Shown here: in pieces, positions 13,201 through 25,200 of the stretch
How positions within the stretch are numbered: the first letter of the stretch is position 1
Layout of the letters: each line of letters opens with the position of its first letter
From: Caprimulgus europaeus
Taxonomy: Eukaryota; Chordata; Aves; Caprimulgiformes; Caprimulgidae
Assembly: GCA_907165065.1 (NCBI GenBank)
Contig: OU015541.1
Location: 248,001 to 312,000, forward strand
Length of the DNA stretch: 64,000 nt
Reading direction: 5' to 3'
Position numbers and translations under genes: made by a program
Notes under the pieces: generated by a model
Seen by the model: the letters and a program-made list of their open reading frames with translations, nothing else
Databases searched by the model: none
What the model was told of the DNA's origin: nothing

Positions 13201-16200
13201 AAGTACAAGTTGTACATGCTGTACTTGCTGTGGGCAGTGCTATGCTTGGAGAGCAGGGACTAACATCAGAGCAGGGGTGGGAACCTCTCTCCTGGCCCCT
13301 TCAGTTGGAGCTGGTCTTGTGCCCTGGAGTCATCTCTGAAGCAAAACCTACCTTTTAACTGCAATCTTTGCTGGGGCATCTTGTCCATTATAAATTACCA
13401 GCTTTTCTGCCAGCCATGTCAGGTCCTGGCAGTAGTATCTTGCAGCAGGGAGTTTCCCAGTTAGTTTGATCTTTGCGATGAGCAGCTCAGGGCTCTTCCC
13501 CTGTCCTGCACATCATCCCACTAGCAATGTGGCTGGTGCTAGTGCTTGACTTCCAAGGCAGGGATGCTCCAAGTCTGGTGCTAGAGGTAGAACTGGGTAG
13601 CCTGTCCTGACAGGTCTTTGGTCACAGTGTTGCCTTTCTCAGAGGTGTCTCTAGACAGGATTAGTCTTTCCCTTCCTTCCTCCCTTGGGTTGTCTTTGTA
13701 GATCTCAACCCCTTTGCTCCTGGCCCCATTCTCATGTCTCTGGGTCCTGCTTTTGTCAAATTGAACATGATGTCAAATTAAAGCTGTCACAGGGACAGTT
13801 GGAGTGAAGCACCCAGTTTAATGAGGCAGTGTTGAAAATCAATAACTTAATTGCAGACATTTGATGGACTTTTATCCAATTTATAGTCCTCCTGCCCTGC
13901 TACGTGTAGAGCATGAGGACGTGGTGTTGTGTCTGGCTCTAGGCAAGCAAAAAGCCTTTCATCTCTCATGGCTGTTGTCCCTTTGCAGGTCTGTCTGCTG
14001 CAGAGATGTGGTGCTGCCCTGGCTGGGAGGTCCCTCTATGGGCTGGAGGTGACTGTATTGCTCAATGCTGACAGGAAAGGGGCATCTGTAGTAATAACAT
14101 CTCGTTCCCCAGCTTCTTCCCAGATGGTCCAGAAGATGTCTACTGGAAGAAAAGCTCCCAGCTGTTTAGACCAGTAATCTCCTGCCTAGACAGCAGCCCC
14201 AAGGTCAAATCCCTCCTGCCACTCTGCAGGGCAAAAGGGGCATTTGCAGTAGGGTCTGGGGTCCTGGTGCTGAGGCCTTTGGGGGCAGCAATGCTGCATT
14301 TGCACCCAGCTGTTCTCATTTCCATCAGCATGTGTGAGTGACCAGTGTTGGCCCCTGCTCTCCTGTTCTGGCAGCCCCTGGCTGAGGTTTGCGTTGCTCT
14401 TCTCACCTCCTCCCTGACTCTATTTTCCTCCTTGTCCATGCTGTAGGTACCTCTGTCATGCAGGTGATGGCATCTGATGCTGATGACCCCACATACGGGA
14501 GCAGTGCTCGGGTAGTCTACAGTGTGCTGGAGGGCGAGCAGCACTTCACTGTGGACAGTAAAACAGGTGAGCAGCACCCAGCTGGGCTGGGCAGTCGTGC
14601 GGGGCGGCAGGAGACCAGACCCTGGCCGCGCATCCCGCATCTCTTCGGTGCGCGGCTGTGTTGGGGCGGCTCTGTGCTGGCTGCTGGAGCGGCGGTAGCC
14701 ACAGGCATTACTCGGTGTTGCAGAGGAAGCTCACCAGCCAGTGGGCTGCTGCTTGGTCTGTGCAGTGACTGCAGCAGGCAGCACCGTGCAGCGAGACCTG
14801 CAGCTGCCAGCCCAGGGTGCCCTGCCTGTGCCTGCACCGGCCAGAGCTCCTCTGTGCCCAGAGCACGTAAAATCTCTACCTGCAGGCACGTAAAATCTCA
14901 GTGTGAAAGGTTTAAGTACTACCAGAGGGGCCTTACCAAAGGCTGCATTCTTATCACTAGGGCTTTGATTAAAGGTAACACTTTAAATTAAGGATTGGTT
15001 TATAAATGTTCTATTAATATTTAATGAAAGAACAGTAGAAGCTGCTCCATGCCTTAACTTATGTTGTAAAATGCCTCTGTAATAAATCCCTAGCAGATGA
15101 TGCTCTGACATACTGGTTAGAGTAGACCATAACCAGGAGATGTTGGGGTATATATTCTCCTTGCCTCCCAGGAGTGTGACTCTCATTACCCTTAATGGGA
15201 GCCTTGCAAGCTTTCTAAGGAGGGAAGACACTCAAATGCTAATAAGAGGTATTTAAGGCACAAAGCATGCAGTAAAGTACCCACAGGGTAATGAAAAATT
15301 GTCAAAGGACAAGCAGGCTGGGTAGCTGCAGCTCTTGTTGGAAAGCTGGACAGGAAAGCCCCCCCCCCACCCTATTGCTGAGCCGCAGTGACACAGGCTG
15401 AGGTTGCCAAGTCTCTGTCAGGCTGATCTGTGTCTGTGCTAATAGATATTTTCTAAGGCTATTTTTGTGTAAGTCGGAATGAAATTTGTTGGGAGGCTGT
15501 GGCGTAAGGAGAGTGTAAGGAAGGCATGTGTGCCTGAGCCTCTGCATTTGTGGGAAACCACACACTTCCTGAAAACCATTCTGGTCCACATGTCCAAGCC
15601 AGTCACAGCCCTGTCTGTGCCACCAGCCCTGGCTGCCTCTGGAGGAAAGCTCAAATCTGGGCAGCGCCTAAGCACACCTGACAGCAGAGCTGGTATGTGG
15701 TGGAAAATGCCATTGTCTGGACAGAGGCTGGTGCTGTGGGGAGAGTGCACAAGAACAAGCTTGGGGCTGCACCCACTCCTGGCCCAGAAGCTGCTGCAGC
15801 TGAGGTTTTTTCTCTCGCAGATTTGCTTTGTTTTACTGGGGATTTGGGGTGGGGGGGAGGCAAGGGGGGAGATAGGTGAACAATGGGGTAAACACTGAAA
15901 ACACAGGTGCATGAGAGATCCTGTTAATCTGAGACAGCTTTGTGTGAGTGGAAGCCTGGCTGCTAGAATGAAGAGGGACCACTGGGAGCAAATGCACAAG
16001 CCAGGACGTGCAGAGGCTCAGCTTCCTGCAACAACATTAATGCTTTGTATTAAGGCATAAACTAAAATGTGCCCTGTGGGACTGTAGTGAGAATTAATGT
16101 CACTCTGGGAATCCAAGCTTCTCGATTCCTTGACTTTTTGTATCTTAATTCTCAAGCTGGTTGTTTCATACACTGAAGGTGTTGATTTACTGTTCTACTT

Positions 16201-19200
16201 GCTTGTGCTCATAAAAGCAAAACTGCTGACAGGCTGCAGAAGAGTCCTCAGCCCCTCTTGAGCACATCTGTTTCCAGAACATCTGACTGCCAAAGCAGGT
16301 ACTGGGGCTGACACCTCGGTGATGTCTGATTTGCGAATGGCCTTTCATAGCTGCCTCGCCTGGGCTCCAGAATGTGATGTGCAGCTCTACTCCTCGGCTG
16401 CTTAAGATGCAGCTGCAGTCTGTCCTGCGCTGCCCGCGGCCTCGTGCCTGGCAGGAGCTGCGTGCCCCACTGTCAGCGTGAGCCCACCTGAACACACTGC
16501 GGGGGCCAGTGGGTACAGGACTGGCAATGCCGAGGACGGACCTTGTTTCACCATGTCTCTGGCCAGGAACCAGCACATCCACCCAAGCAAAGACCATCCT
16601 GCTCCCACTCTGCGTGTGAATATGTTTTTAGTGCTCCACACGGGGATCCTGGTCTGACTGCCCGGGGTGGCCTGGCTTCTGCCCTGAGCATAGGGTTTAA
16701 TTACCCATAGCAGCACCATAGATCTCAGAACCACCATTAATGGCCATAAAAAGAACCATAAAGACCTGGCATGTTACATTTCTTATAATATATGGTAATG
16801 AAGAACCGTTGTTTTCCACCCTCTGTCTGTGGCTTTGTGTTGTGTACCCCAGATGAGATCCCAGAACTTACCCTGCATGTGTTGAAGGTTCAGGCTGGCT
16901 GACTGCAGAGCCGCTCTCTCGGCCGCTGCCTGGCTTCAGGACAGACTCACGTCCTGGGGGGCCCTGGACCCCAGGTTTGCCTCCCAGGACACAGGCTGTG
17001 AGGGACAGTGCTAGTTCCTGTTCTAGCTTCAGGAAGCCCATCCTCACGAAGATCCTTCAAACTTACACTTTTTAGATGCTGAGATGGGCACAGAGAGTAT
17101 GTGACTTACCTGAAAGCACAAATCAGTGTGCATTTAAATTTGCAGGCCAAATTTTTATGTTGCTTCGTATCGCCCTGCAGTCTCTGCACCTCTGCAGATT
17201 ATTCACCTTCATAGGGGTAAAGCTCTTCTTTGGCAGGCAGCTGTGCCTGCCTGCTCATGACTGTTCCAGTGTTCTTTGCAATGCTCTTTGTCATCCCTGG
17301 CTGGCATGGCTGGGAACTCGTTGCTGCCTGGAGTCCCTGCCCACAGCCTTAAGAGGAAACCTGGAAATCCTTGGCATCCAGAACAGGGGCTCAACCTGGT
17401 GCCCTTGGCTCCAGCGGCCTTGTTCGTCCCTCTGCAGGGATATTGACTGCTACAGAACAATCACAGCAGGCCTCATGATATCTGGTGCTTTCCTAAAAGC
17501 CCGGCTTATCAGTTCGGGAGAGTGCATGGGAATCTTGCTTTTTACTGAAAGGAAGAGGTTGATCTTAAAATCTGTCATTTTGCTGTGTGCAGGGAAAAGG
17601 CAGAAGGACTCAGAAGGCTAATTGAAATGCAGTCTGTCATTTTTGATTACTTAAAACAGCTCCTGAGTTCTAGAGCCTGTCTCCTGATTTGGAGCCTTAG
17701 CTGGCGAGGGCTTAGAGGTACTTGTGCCAGGGAGAGCAGGACAAGAAATACTGGCCTGCTGGGATGAAGCTATGGTTATTTGTGTGCAGTCATTAGTTGC
17801 TTCATCCTTACCTGTCAGCCTTGCCCTGTCTGGAGACTGACCATAGCCCTTCTCCCAGGGTAGAAAGGGTAGACTGGGAGAGGGGTTGTTGCTGGGAACA
17901 TGCTGGATTGGGCTGGTGAACTCTTTGGATTTGTGGGACACGGTGGTGGGAGGCAGAATGTGTTTCTCAGGTGCTCTTGCCAGTTTGGTAAGAACACTCC
18001 TTGGTGCCTGGAAACACGTATCAGTATGTGCCTGTTTGCCTGTGCTCATGGGTTTAGGCAGGTCTGTGCCTCATCCCAGAAGCTTAATCACCAGAGTGGT
18101 GCACAGGGACAAGGAACTCTGAGCATGGGTGATGAGTCTGCAGAAAGCCACGCTTCTTTAAGGTGATTGCTCTTACTAGCAAGACTGAATGTTAACACTC
18201 CTTTTCAGAGGCTAGTGCAGTAACTGTGGTTGGTTTGGGACCAAATTGTATGTTTGGTCATCTTGAGGAAATTAGGGTGTATCACTAATGTGCAGTGGGA
18301 GTGAATATTAAATTATGAGGGATTTAGCTGCTAAGTTGGAGCTCACTGTGGGTCTGCAAAGATGTGAACATCTGCGCTAGAAGTATCTGAGGGCAGAGCA
18401 AGGCCCTTAATGATGGGATTCCTGGATGGCAGTTACCTGCTGAGTGCTTTGTCCTGCTTTGTTTTTATCACCCAAAGAGTGTCTGCTGTTTGAGTAGATT
18501 TTATGGTATTTATGTGATGCTGTAAGTGTCCCCTTGTCTGGTAATTATACTGATTAATCTGGATCATGCTGGAAAGCCACATGTGCCTTTTACCAGAGGG
18601 TATGCCACCATGCGTATATATTATTCAGCTATAACAGATGCTGACAAGAACTAGGGAGATGAGTCTGAGATGGAGGTTGTTCTTGCTTTGTTAGCAGTGT
18701 CTGGGAAGGACAAAGTTTGGTAGTTTTACTGTCTGGAAAGAATCTTGGGAAATGATAGTGAGGACTTGTGTTCTACATATAGCGGCGAAGGTCCCTGCCT
18801 CTTCTGTTTCTGTGCCCTAAGAACAGGTCTGCCACCATCACTTCCTGTTGCTTTTTCAGAGTCCCTGGGGTTCAGGTTTTGGGAGCAGAGGTTATCCTGG
18901 CTCTAGGAGTTGGGACCATGCAGGTTTGCTGCTGTTGAGTGTTTATGGCAGCACTGGTAATGCCATATTCAAAGAACTGGTGTGGAGTGTGTTTGGAGAC
19001 CCTGATTTGTCAAGGCCACTAGCAAATGGCAAGTGGTACCTCAGCCTAAAAGACAAAACCAGGCTGGCACTTGGGGTAGTAGCCTGGTGTGGCCCATGCA
19101 ACTTCACGAGGAACAGCTTTCTTGGTGGCAGTCCTGCTGGGGCTCCTGGAGCCCTGGGGCATGGGGAAGTTCGTCTGCATCAGACCCCCACTTTTCCAGG

Positions 19201-22200
19201 ATGGACTAGGCAAACAGCACATGTCTTGGCAAAGAGGTGACTTCTGCTCAGAGTCTGAACCCCTGTCAACGACAAGGATTTTGTCTGCCTCGTGCCACTA
19301 AAAGAATCGGAGCCGACTGGGACTGTTCATCTGCCCTGCACGTGCCGAATGGCCTGGGCTTGCTCCCTCCTGGGACAGATGACCTTGGAGGTGTTCTGGG
19401 AAGCGCCTGAGCACTTCCCTCCCATCTTGCATGGCGTATTATGAACTATATCATTAAGAGCAGCTCAGTTAAGTCATTACAGCCTTGGTGAATGCATGAG
19501 TTTTTTCCCTCTCATCCCAATTCATCACTATTGTGCTGACATGAATCATTTTCATTATAAAATGCTTCAGACCCTGTTAATTAACAGAATTGCTTAAATT
19601 TCAATGAGATAATGCTTGCCCAGAAATAATGGCTTTATATTCGTAGTGGAGTGGCAGGAGAGGCCTGTAAGCATGACTGGCTGATGTCAGTCCCAGGCAG
19701 CCCTGGGGAAATGGTGCTCGTGCAAAGCCAGTCCTGCCTGCTCTCAGCCGGGAGTTTGTAGTTCTTGCTGGGACACGTGCCTGAAGGTGCGTTCATTGCT
19801 CCCTTGCCGGTGTTCCCTCAGCACCTTTGGACGAGGCAGGGAGGGATTCCTGGTCAAATGGCTTCTTCTGAACAGACCAGTTTCAGAAAGCAAGAAGAGA
19901 TAAATGTCTCCAGAACACTGTTGTGATCTCCCGCCGCACCTGTAGCGCCACGTAAAGGTGGGGAAGGATTTCATCCTCCCAGCTCAGTGGCACTTCTGAC
20001 TGCCTTTGGGCCACAGCGCCGCGTCCACCCGCAGCCTCTGTTAGGAGGTGCCCGAGGTCATGCCATACACATGAACAGCAAACTGGCAGCCCGCTGGCTG
20101 TGGAGGGCTAATGCCTGGGAATCTCGGGGTGTGTCCCTGAAGCCGTGTCTTGTCCCCTTGCAGCCTGCTGGCACCCAGCTCTCCCCTCTGCTGTGCTCAG
20201 ATGGTGCCAAAGGCTTCCCAGAAGTGTCTGCCTTGAGCCAGGTGGCTTGGATGGCTGTGATGCTCTACCATTGCTCGCTTGGTTGCTTGTCTGCAAATGT
20301 CTTGCAAGTTGCTGAGAGCAAATGAATGATTCATGGTTGGACTCAATGATCTTAAAGGTCTTTTTCCAACCACTACAATTCTGTGATTCTCTGTTTGTGG
20401 CTTGGCAAGAGAGCAGCTCCTTGTTCCCTCCAGGTCGGACCCTCTGACTGGAGACCCACACTGCACCATCAGGCAGCCCCCCTCCAGCATCTAACTGACC
20501 CTTTTTAGACCTGGGTCTTGTCCGAGGCAATCTCCAGCGGCCCCTTCCAGCCTCGCCGTGCCTATGACTCTGCAGGTGCTCTGTGACCTGCCTGTGCTCA
20601 TGCTGTCCTGCCGATTTCCAGGTGTGATTCGGACAGCCGTGGCTGACCTGGACCGTGAGACGCAGGATCGGTACGAGGTGGTGATCCGTGCAACGGACAT
20701 GGCGGGACAGCTGGGTGGCCTCTCTGGATCCACCACAGTCACCATCGTAGTCACCGATGTCAATGACAACCCACCACGCTTCCCTCAGAGTAAGTCCTGG
20801 CAGCAGTGGGGGGTGAGCACTGGCCCTGGTCCTGGCCCCTGGTGGGTGGTGGGACAGAAACTCATCTCCCAGCACAGCCTGGCATGTGTCTGCAGGGCCG
20901 CCCAGCCTGGCTGCTCATGCCACTTGACAGCACCAAGGTACTGTAGCACACATAGCTCCTTGCCGGGCTCTGAATGTGTCCCTGCCTGACAGCGTGATGG
21001 AGGGGCAGCTGCCTTGGGTGAGCCTGTCCAGGGCCCTGGACAAGACCCCTGCTCCCGGTGCTAGTCCTGGGAGTGAGCAGGGCTGTGGGGGGGGGGAAGG
21101 CAGAGCTGGCTCTTTCTGACCCCTCTCTGAGCGGCACTGGGGGAGATGACAGCCTGGTCTGTCATGCTGCTGTCTCCTGGGAGCTTGGGCAGGGACTCGG
21201 CTGGTGACCTGGTCCCTCCTGGCACGCTCTGCCCCAGTGTGAGGCACCATGATGCTGCCCAGCTCAGACAGTAGCCTGGTCGCAGGACAGCTCTGTTCTC
21301 CACATCACTGCTAGTGGCTCGAGCTTCTCTGGGACCCTCCCCAAACAAGGATCCTGCTGCAAAGAGTGGGCTGTGCAGTCTCTGCAGTGCACACCAGCTG
21401 CAGAGACTGGCAGCGTGTGGCTGGCAGACCAGAAAGGCTGCTGCAGCTGGAGGAGGCTCAGCTCTTTAGCTGCATCTCCTATAAATTAAAAATTGTAAAG
21501 TTTGCAAAGAATGAGAGAACGTTGATTGCAGAGCAGTGTCCACACAGAGAAATCAGCCCTTACTTCACCTGGCACCTTGAAACATCAGTGGTCCCCAATT
21601 ATCTTTCCTCAGCCCTTGTTTTTGGCCGGGGTAAGTGTTTCTCCGGGTAGGACGTTCTAGACTATAGACACTGATAGAGTTTGGGTAGCCCTCATAGTCC
21701 AAGGGTGCCTCCAGGTGAAGGGCCTGTATCAGGCTGGAGGAAGTTCAGAGGCAGAAGCAGTGACCTTAGTACCTTTGTCTCCTCCAGAGATGTATCAGTT
21801 CAGCATTGTTGAAACTGCCCCCGTGGGCACGGCCATCGGGAGGGTGAAGGCAGAGGACTCTGACGTCGGGGAGAACACGGACATGACATATCAGGTGAAG
21901 GATGAGGAAGGGATGGAGATGTTCAAAGTCACCACTGACAGCAATACCCAAGAGGCTGTCATCATGGTGCAGAAGGTGAGAGATGAGGAAAGCTGGTTGG
22001 GTAGGAAGGGCACAGGTCTCCAAGAGGGCCCTTTCCTTCAGAGATTCCTGTTACTGCATTTGAGTTTAAATAAGCGCTGCTCTGGCAGTAGCAGTTGAAT
22101 TTTTGTGCCTGCAGGTGCAGGGAGAGACCTACCTCTGTTCTTCCTGGATGGCAGAACACAGATCTGTGTCTAGGAGGAAAGGCTGAAAAGGAGCAGCAGC

Positions 22201-25200
22201 AGTACAGTGCCTGCTGCAGCCTGCACAGGGCACCTCCCTCAGTGTCAGTGAAGCAGGGGGCCCTGCATAGGTGAAGCCCTGCATAGGGTGATGGAGATGA
22301 GTGCTTACAGCTGTTACTGATAGCACCTGTTAGGGGAGAAACATGCCCACCCCATTCCTATACCTGACCAACAACACTTTGTATCCCCTTTTGGTGGCAA
22401 AAACAATGAAGCAAACACTTGATGCCAGCAAGAAAGAATGATTATTCACCAAGGCCACTGCATTCAGCTCACCTCCCCTCTAGAAATAATAGCAGGGTGA
22501 TTAATGATCAAACCCTGCTCGCTTGCAGCACAGTGTGCTGTCTTCCCAGTGAATCCTGGCTGCCTGCAGCCTGGGTGCTCTGTTGAGGGCCCTGTGGGAA
22601 GCAGCTGGAGGAAGAGCAAAAGCCTTCCTCTTCCTCCTGCACCCCTTGGTGTGGATGCTGCTGGCGGGAGGGCAGAGCATGGGTGTGAGAGGTCCCAGCC
22701 TCCCGTGGAGGTGGTGCCTGGGGAGCAGGTGGCTTTGGTGCTGCCTCCATGTCTCTGGTGAAGGAAGGGGCAGCAGGGGGGTGCTCCTCGGGCTGTGCAT
22801 GGCTAACCCTCTCCTGTTGTCCCAGCCTCTGGACTACGAGTCAAAGAAAGTACACACTGTTGTGGTGGAGGCCCTCAACAAGTTCGTGGACCCACAGTTT
22901 GTGGACCTGGGCACCTTCCGGGACCAGACCATTGTGCGGGTCTCAGTGCTGGACGTTGATGAGCCCCCCGAGTTCCGGCCCCCCTCCAACCTGATGGAGG
23001 TCCAGGAGGATGCACACGTTGGCTCTGTTGTGGGGGTGGTCACTGCCCTTGACCCAGACATGGCGAACCATCCTGTCCGGTAAAGTAGCTGCCTAAACCT
23101 TGCATTATCTTCCTTCCAGTGGTGGGCATGGAGTCACCTGCAGGGGACATACGTGGCCTGGAGGGGCTCATGGCCCTGTCTGGGGCAGAGGGGAGGTGAT
23201 GGCAGAGGAAGAGGGGCAGTGCAGGTGAAGGTGACGAGTGCTGCGTGCGTGACCAAGTGTGTGAGTGAATGACGGGTACCTCACTGGCAAGTGATGAATT
23301 TCTGAGCGGCAAGGGACTGTCGGGGAAGGTGGCTGGGTGATGCTTGTGTGTCCTTGCTGCTGACAGTGAGACATCTGCAGTGGTGTCTGACACAGCCCAG
23401 ATGAGTGACCAGAAGTGACAGGAGGGCAGTGATGGGGAATGATAAATAAGGTGAGGCCTGAGAAGTGCAGAGCCATGGCTTGGCTGTGTATGCCTGTGTG
23501 CACAGGGATCAAAGATCAGAGGAGTTTATATTCGGGCAGGGGACATAATCCAGGCAGCAGCTTATCTGCACAGGACATTTCCTATTTCCATTTAATTTGT
23601 GGCTAAAGAGATTGTTACCTTGTTAAATTGTTATTACCTAAGGCACAAAGCAGCCTTCTGGCTCTGCCAACTGGCCTGAGTCCTGAGCAGCGACTGGTGT
23701 TCAGAAAACATCCTCAACGTATGGAAAATTTCCTTGAAATGTGTGTTCTCGTGCCAGGTGACAGCAGGGCTGCAGGCACCTTGTGCACAGCCACTCACTT
23801 CAAATGAGCAACGGTGGCTTTGCATTTGAGAGCTCTGCGATAAACTGGGACGCAGGAGGGACGTGGGATTGAGGAGGACGTAGCCAGGGAGGGCTCAGTT
23901 TTGCAGTACTGATTCCATTCGATGGTGTCCCTGTGTGTCTGCTTCGGGTGATGAGCTCCAGTGCTCTGCAGCCATGGGGAACACACTGGTTCAAGGTGGG
24001 TTGAGGGGTGTCTCCAGATCTTCATGGAAATGAAGACTGAGATGTTTAGAAAGCTAGGAGAAGAATTTACATATGGCAAGCTGCCATCTGTAGGTGCCTG
24101 GCAACTAGCAGAGAGTATTTTGTCACAGAGTTGGATGCTGAAAGTTGTCTTTGGGGTGAATGTGAATGAAATCAGCCGTGGCATGCCAGGAACTAGAACT
24201 ACGTATGTGGCTGGTGCACCGTTTGCACTGGTCGGTGCTGTCTGTTGGACATGTTCTTAAAGTACCTCTGCTCACCTTGTGTGGATACCTTCTCCACTTG
24301 AGCAACACTTCTAATTCCTTCCTTTGTGGCCTGCCCTGAGCACATGGCTGTTAGCTCATGCTCTTCAGGTGTGTGCAGTCTTTCTACACACCTCTGTATG
24401 TGTGTACATGTGTGCACGTGCTTTTCACTTGACTGTTCCTAGCAGTGCTAAAGAGCATAGATTTTATTTTCTGATCTGTAATTGTAGGAAAGGGGCCTCA
24501 GGGACAGGACTATTCTTATTCTCTTTTTTTCTTGTTCTTTGTGGTGCTTCCCTGTGGAGCTTGTTGCATTGTTTGCAGACAGAACAAAAGAAAGCAGAGG
24601 AGAGAGGCTTTCTACTGCTGTGCAGAAGGTGATGGGGACTTGGAGCACAGAGAAGCAGATTTCAAGTACTCAGCAGGAGCAAGAGGGTTAGAGCCCAAAC
24701 TTTGCTGTGCAAGTGTCTCTCTTTTAGCAAGCTTAGGGCCAGACAAGACAGTGCCTCATGCTCAGGCACGAGAGCCCAGCCAACAGGACTTCCAGGCATC
24801 TGCTGCAGCTTGGGAATTGCAGTGTGTTTCCTTGTCAGGCTTGATGCATTCAAATACATGTCCTCCCTCCAGCTATCCCCGGGCAGGTAGCTCATCCTGT
24901 GTCTCCTGTGCTCCCCTGTGGCATTTGGTCTCTGTCTGCCCGTCTACTCCACTCTGTTCTCGCAGTTCCTGCTGTCATGTGCAGGGGCAGCTCCAGCCCC
25001 TTGTGATGCTCCCTTGGCACTTGCTGGGGGAGTGTGGGCAGCTGGACCTTCTCTGCCACATTAACAAGGACCAAGTGGAGATGCAGGTTTATATTGGTTG
25101 TGCTGATGTGGCACCAGTGCAGGAGGAACGTGTTGTTGGATCTCTCCTGCTTTCCTGTCCTCTGGCTAGCCAGGTAATTTAATAAAATACTTGGCCACGT

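Larger units (their letters stand above)
6398..14446 (+). other. CDH22: CDH22 intron 2 (8.0 kb)
   Basis: GT-AG, phase 1. No nested gene found. It holds a 20-bp tandem duplication (7841-7890), a short TCTG run (8387-8402), an 11-T run (8968-8978), an AT-rich stretch at 8000-8290, and regulatory-looking blocks at 9600-9760 and 13740-13890. Confidence 0.85.
14567..20621 (+). other. CDH22: CDH22 intron 3 (6.1 kb)
   Basis: GT-AG, phase 1. No nested gene found. It contains a 14-bp direct repeat (GCACGTAAAATCTC at about 14863 and 14886), a ten-C run (15359-15368), AT-rich blocks at 14930-15300, 16690-16810 and 19430-19650, and a CR1 3' tail near its end. Confidence 0.85.

Noticed and set aside
20108..20875. 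255-codon open frame on the minus strand across exon 4
   Set aside because: It is a shadow of the conserved + strand exon and runs through the CR1 tail.
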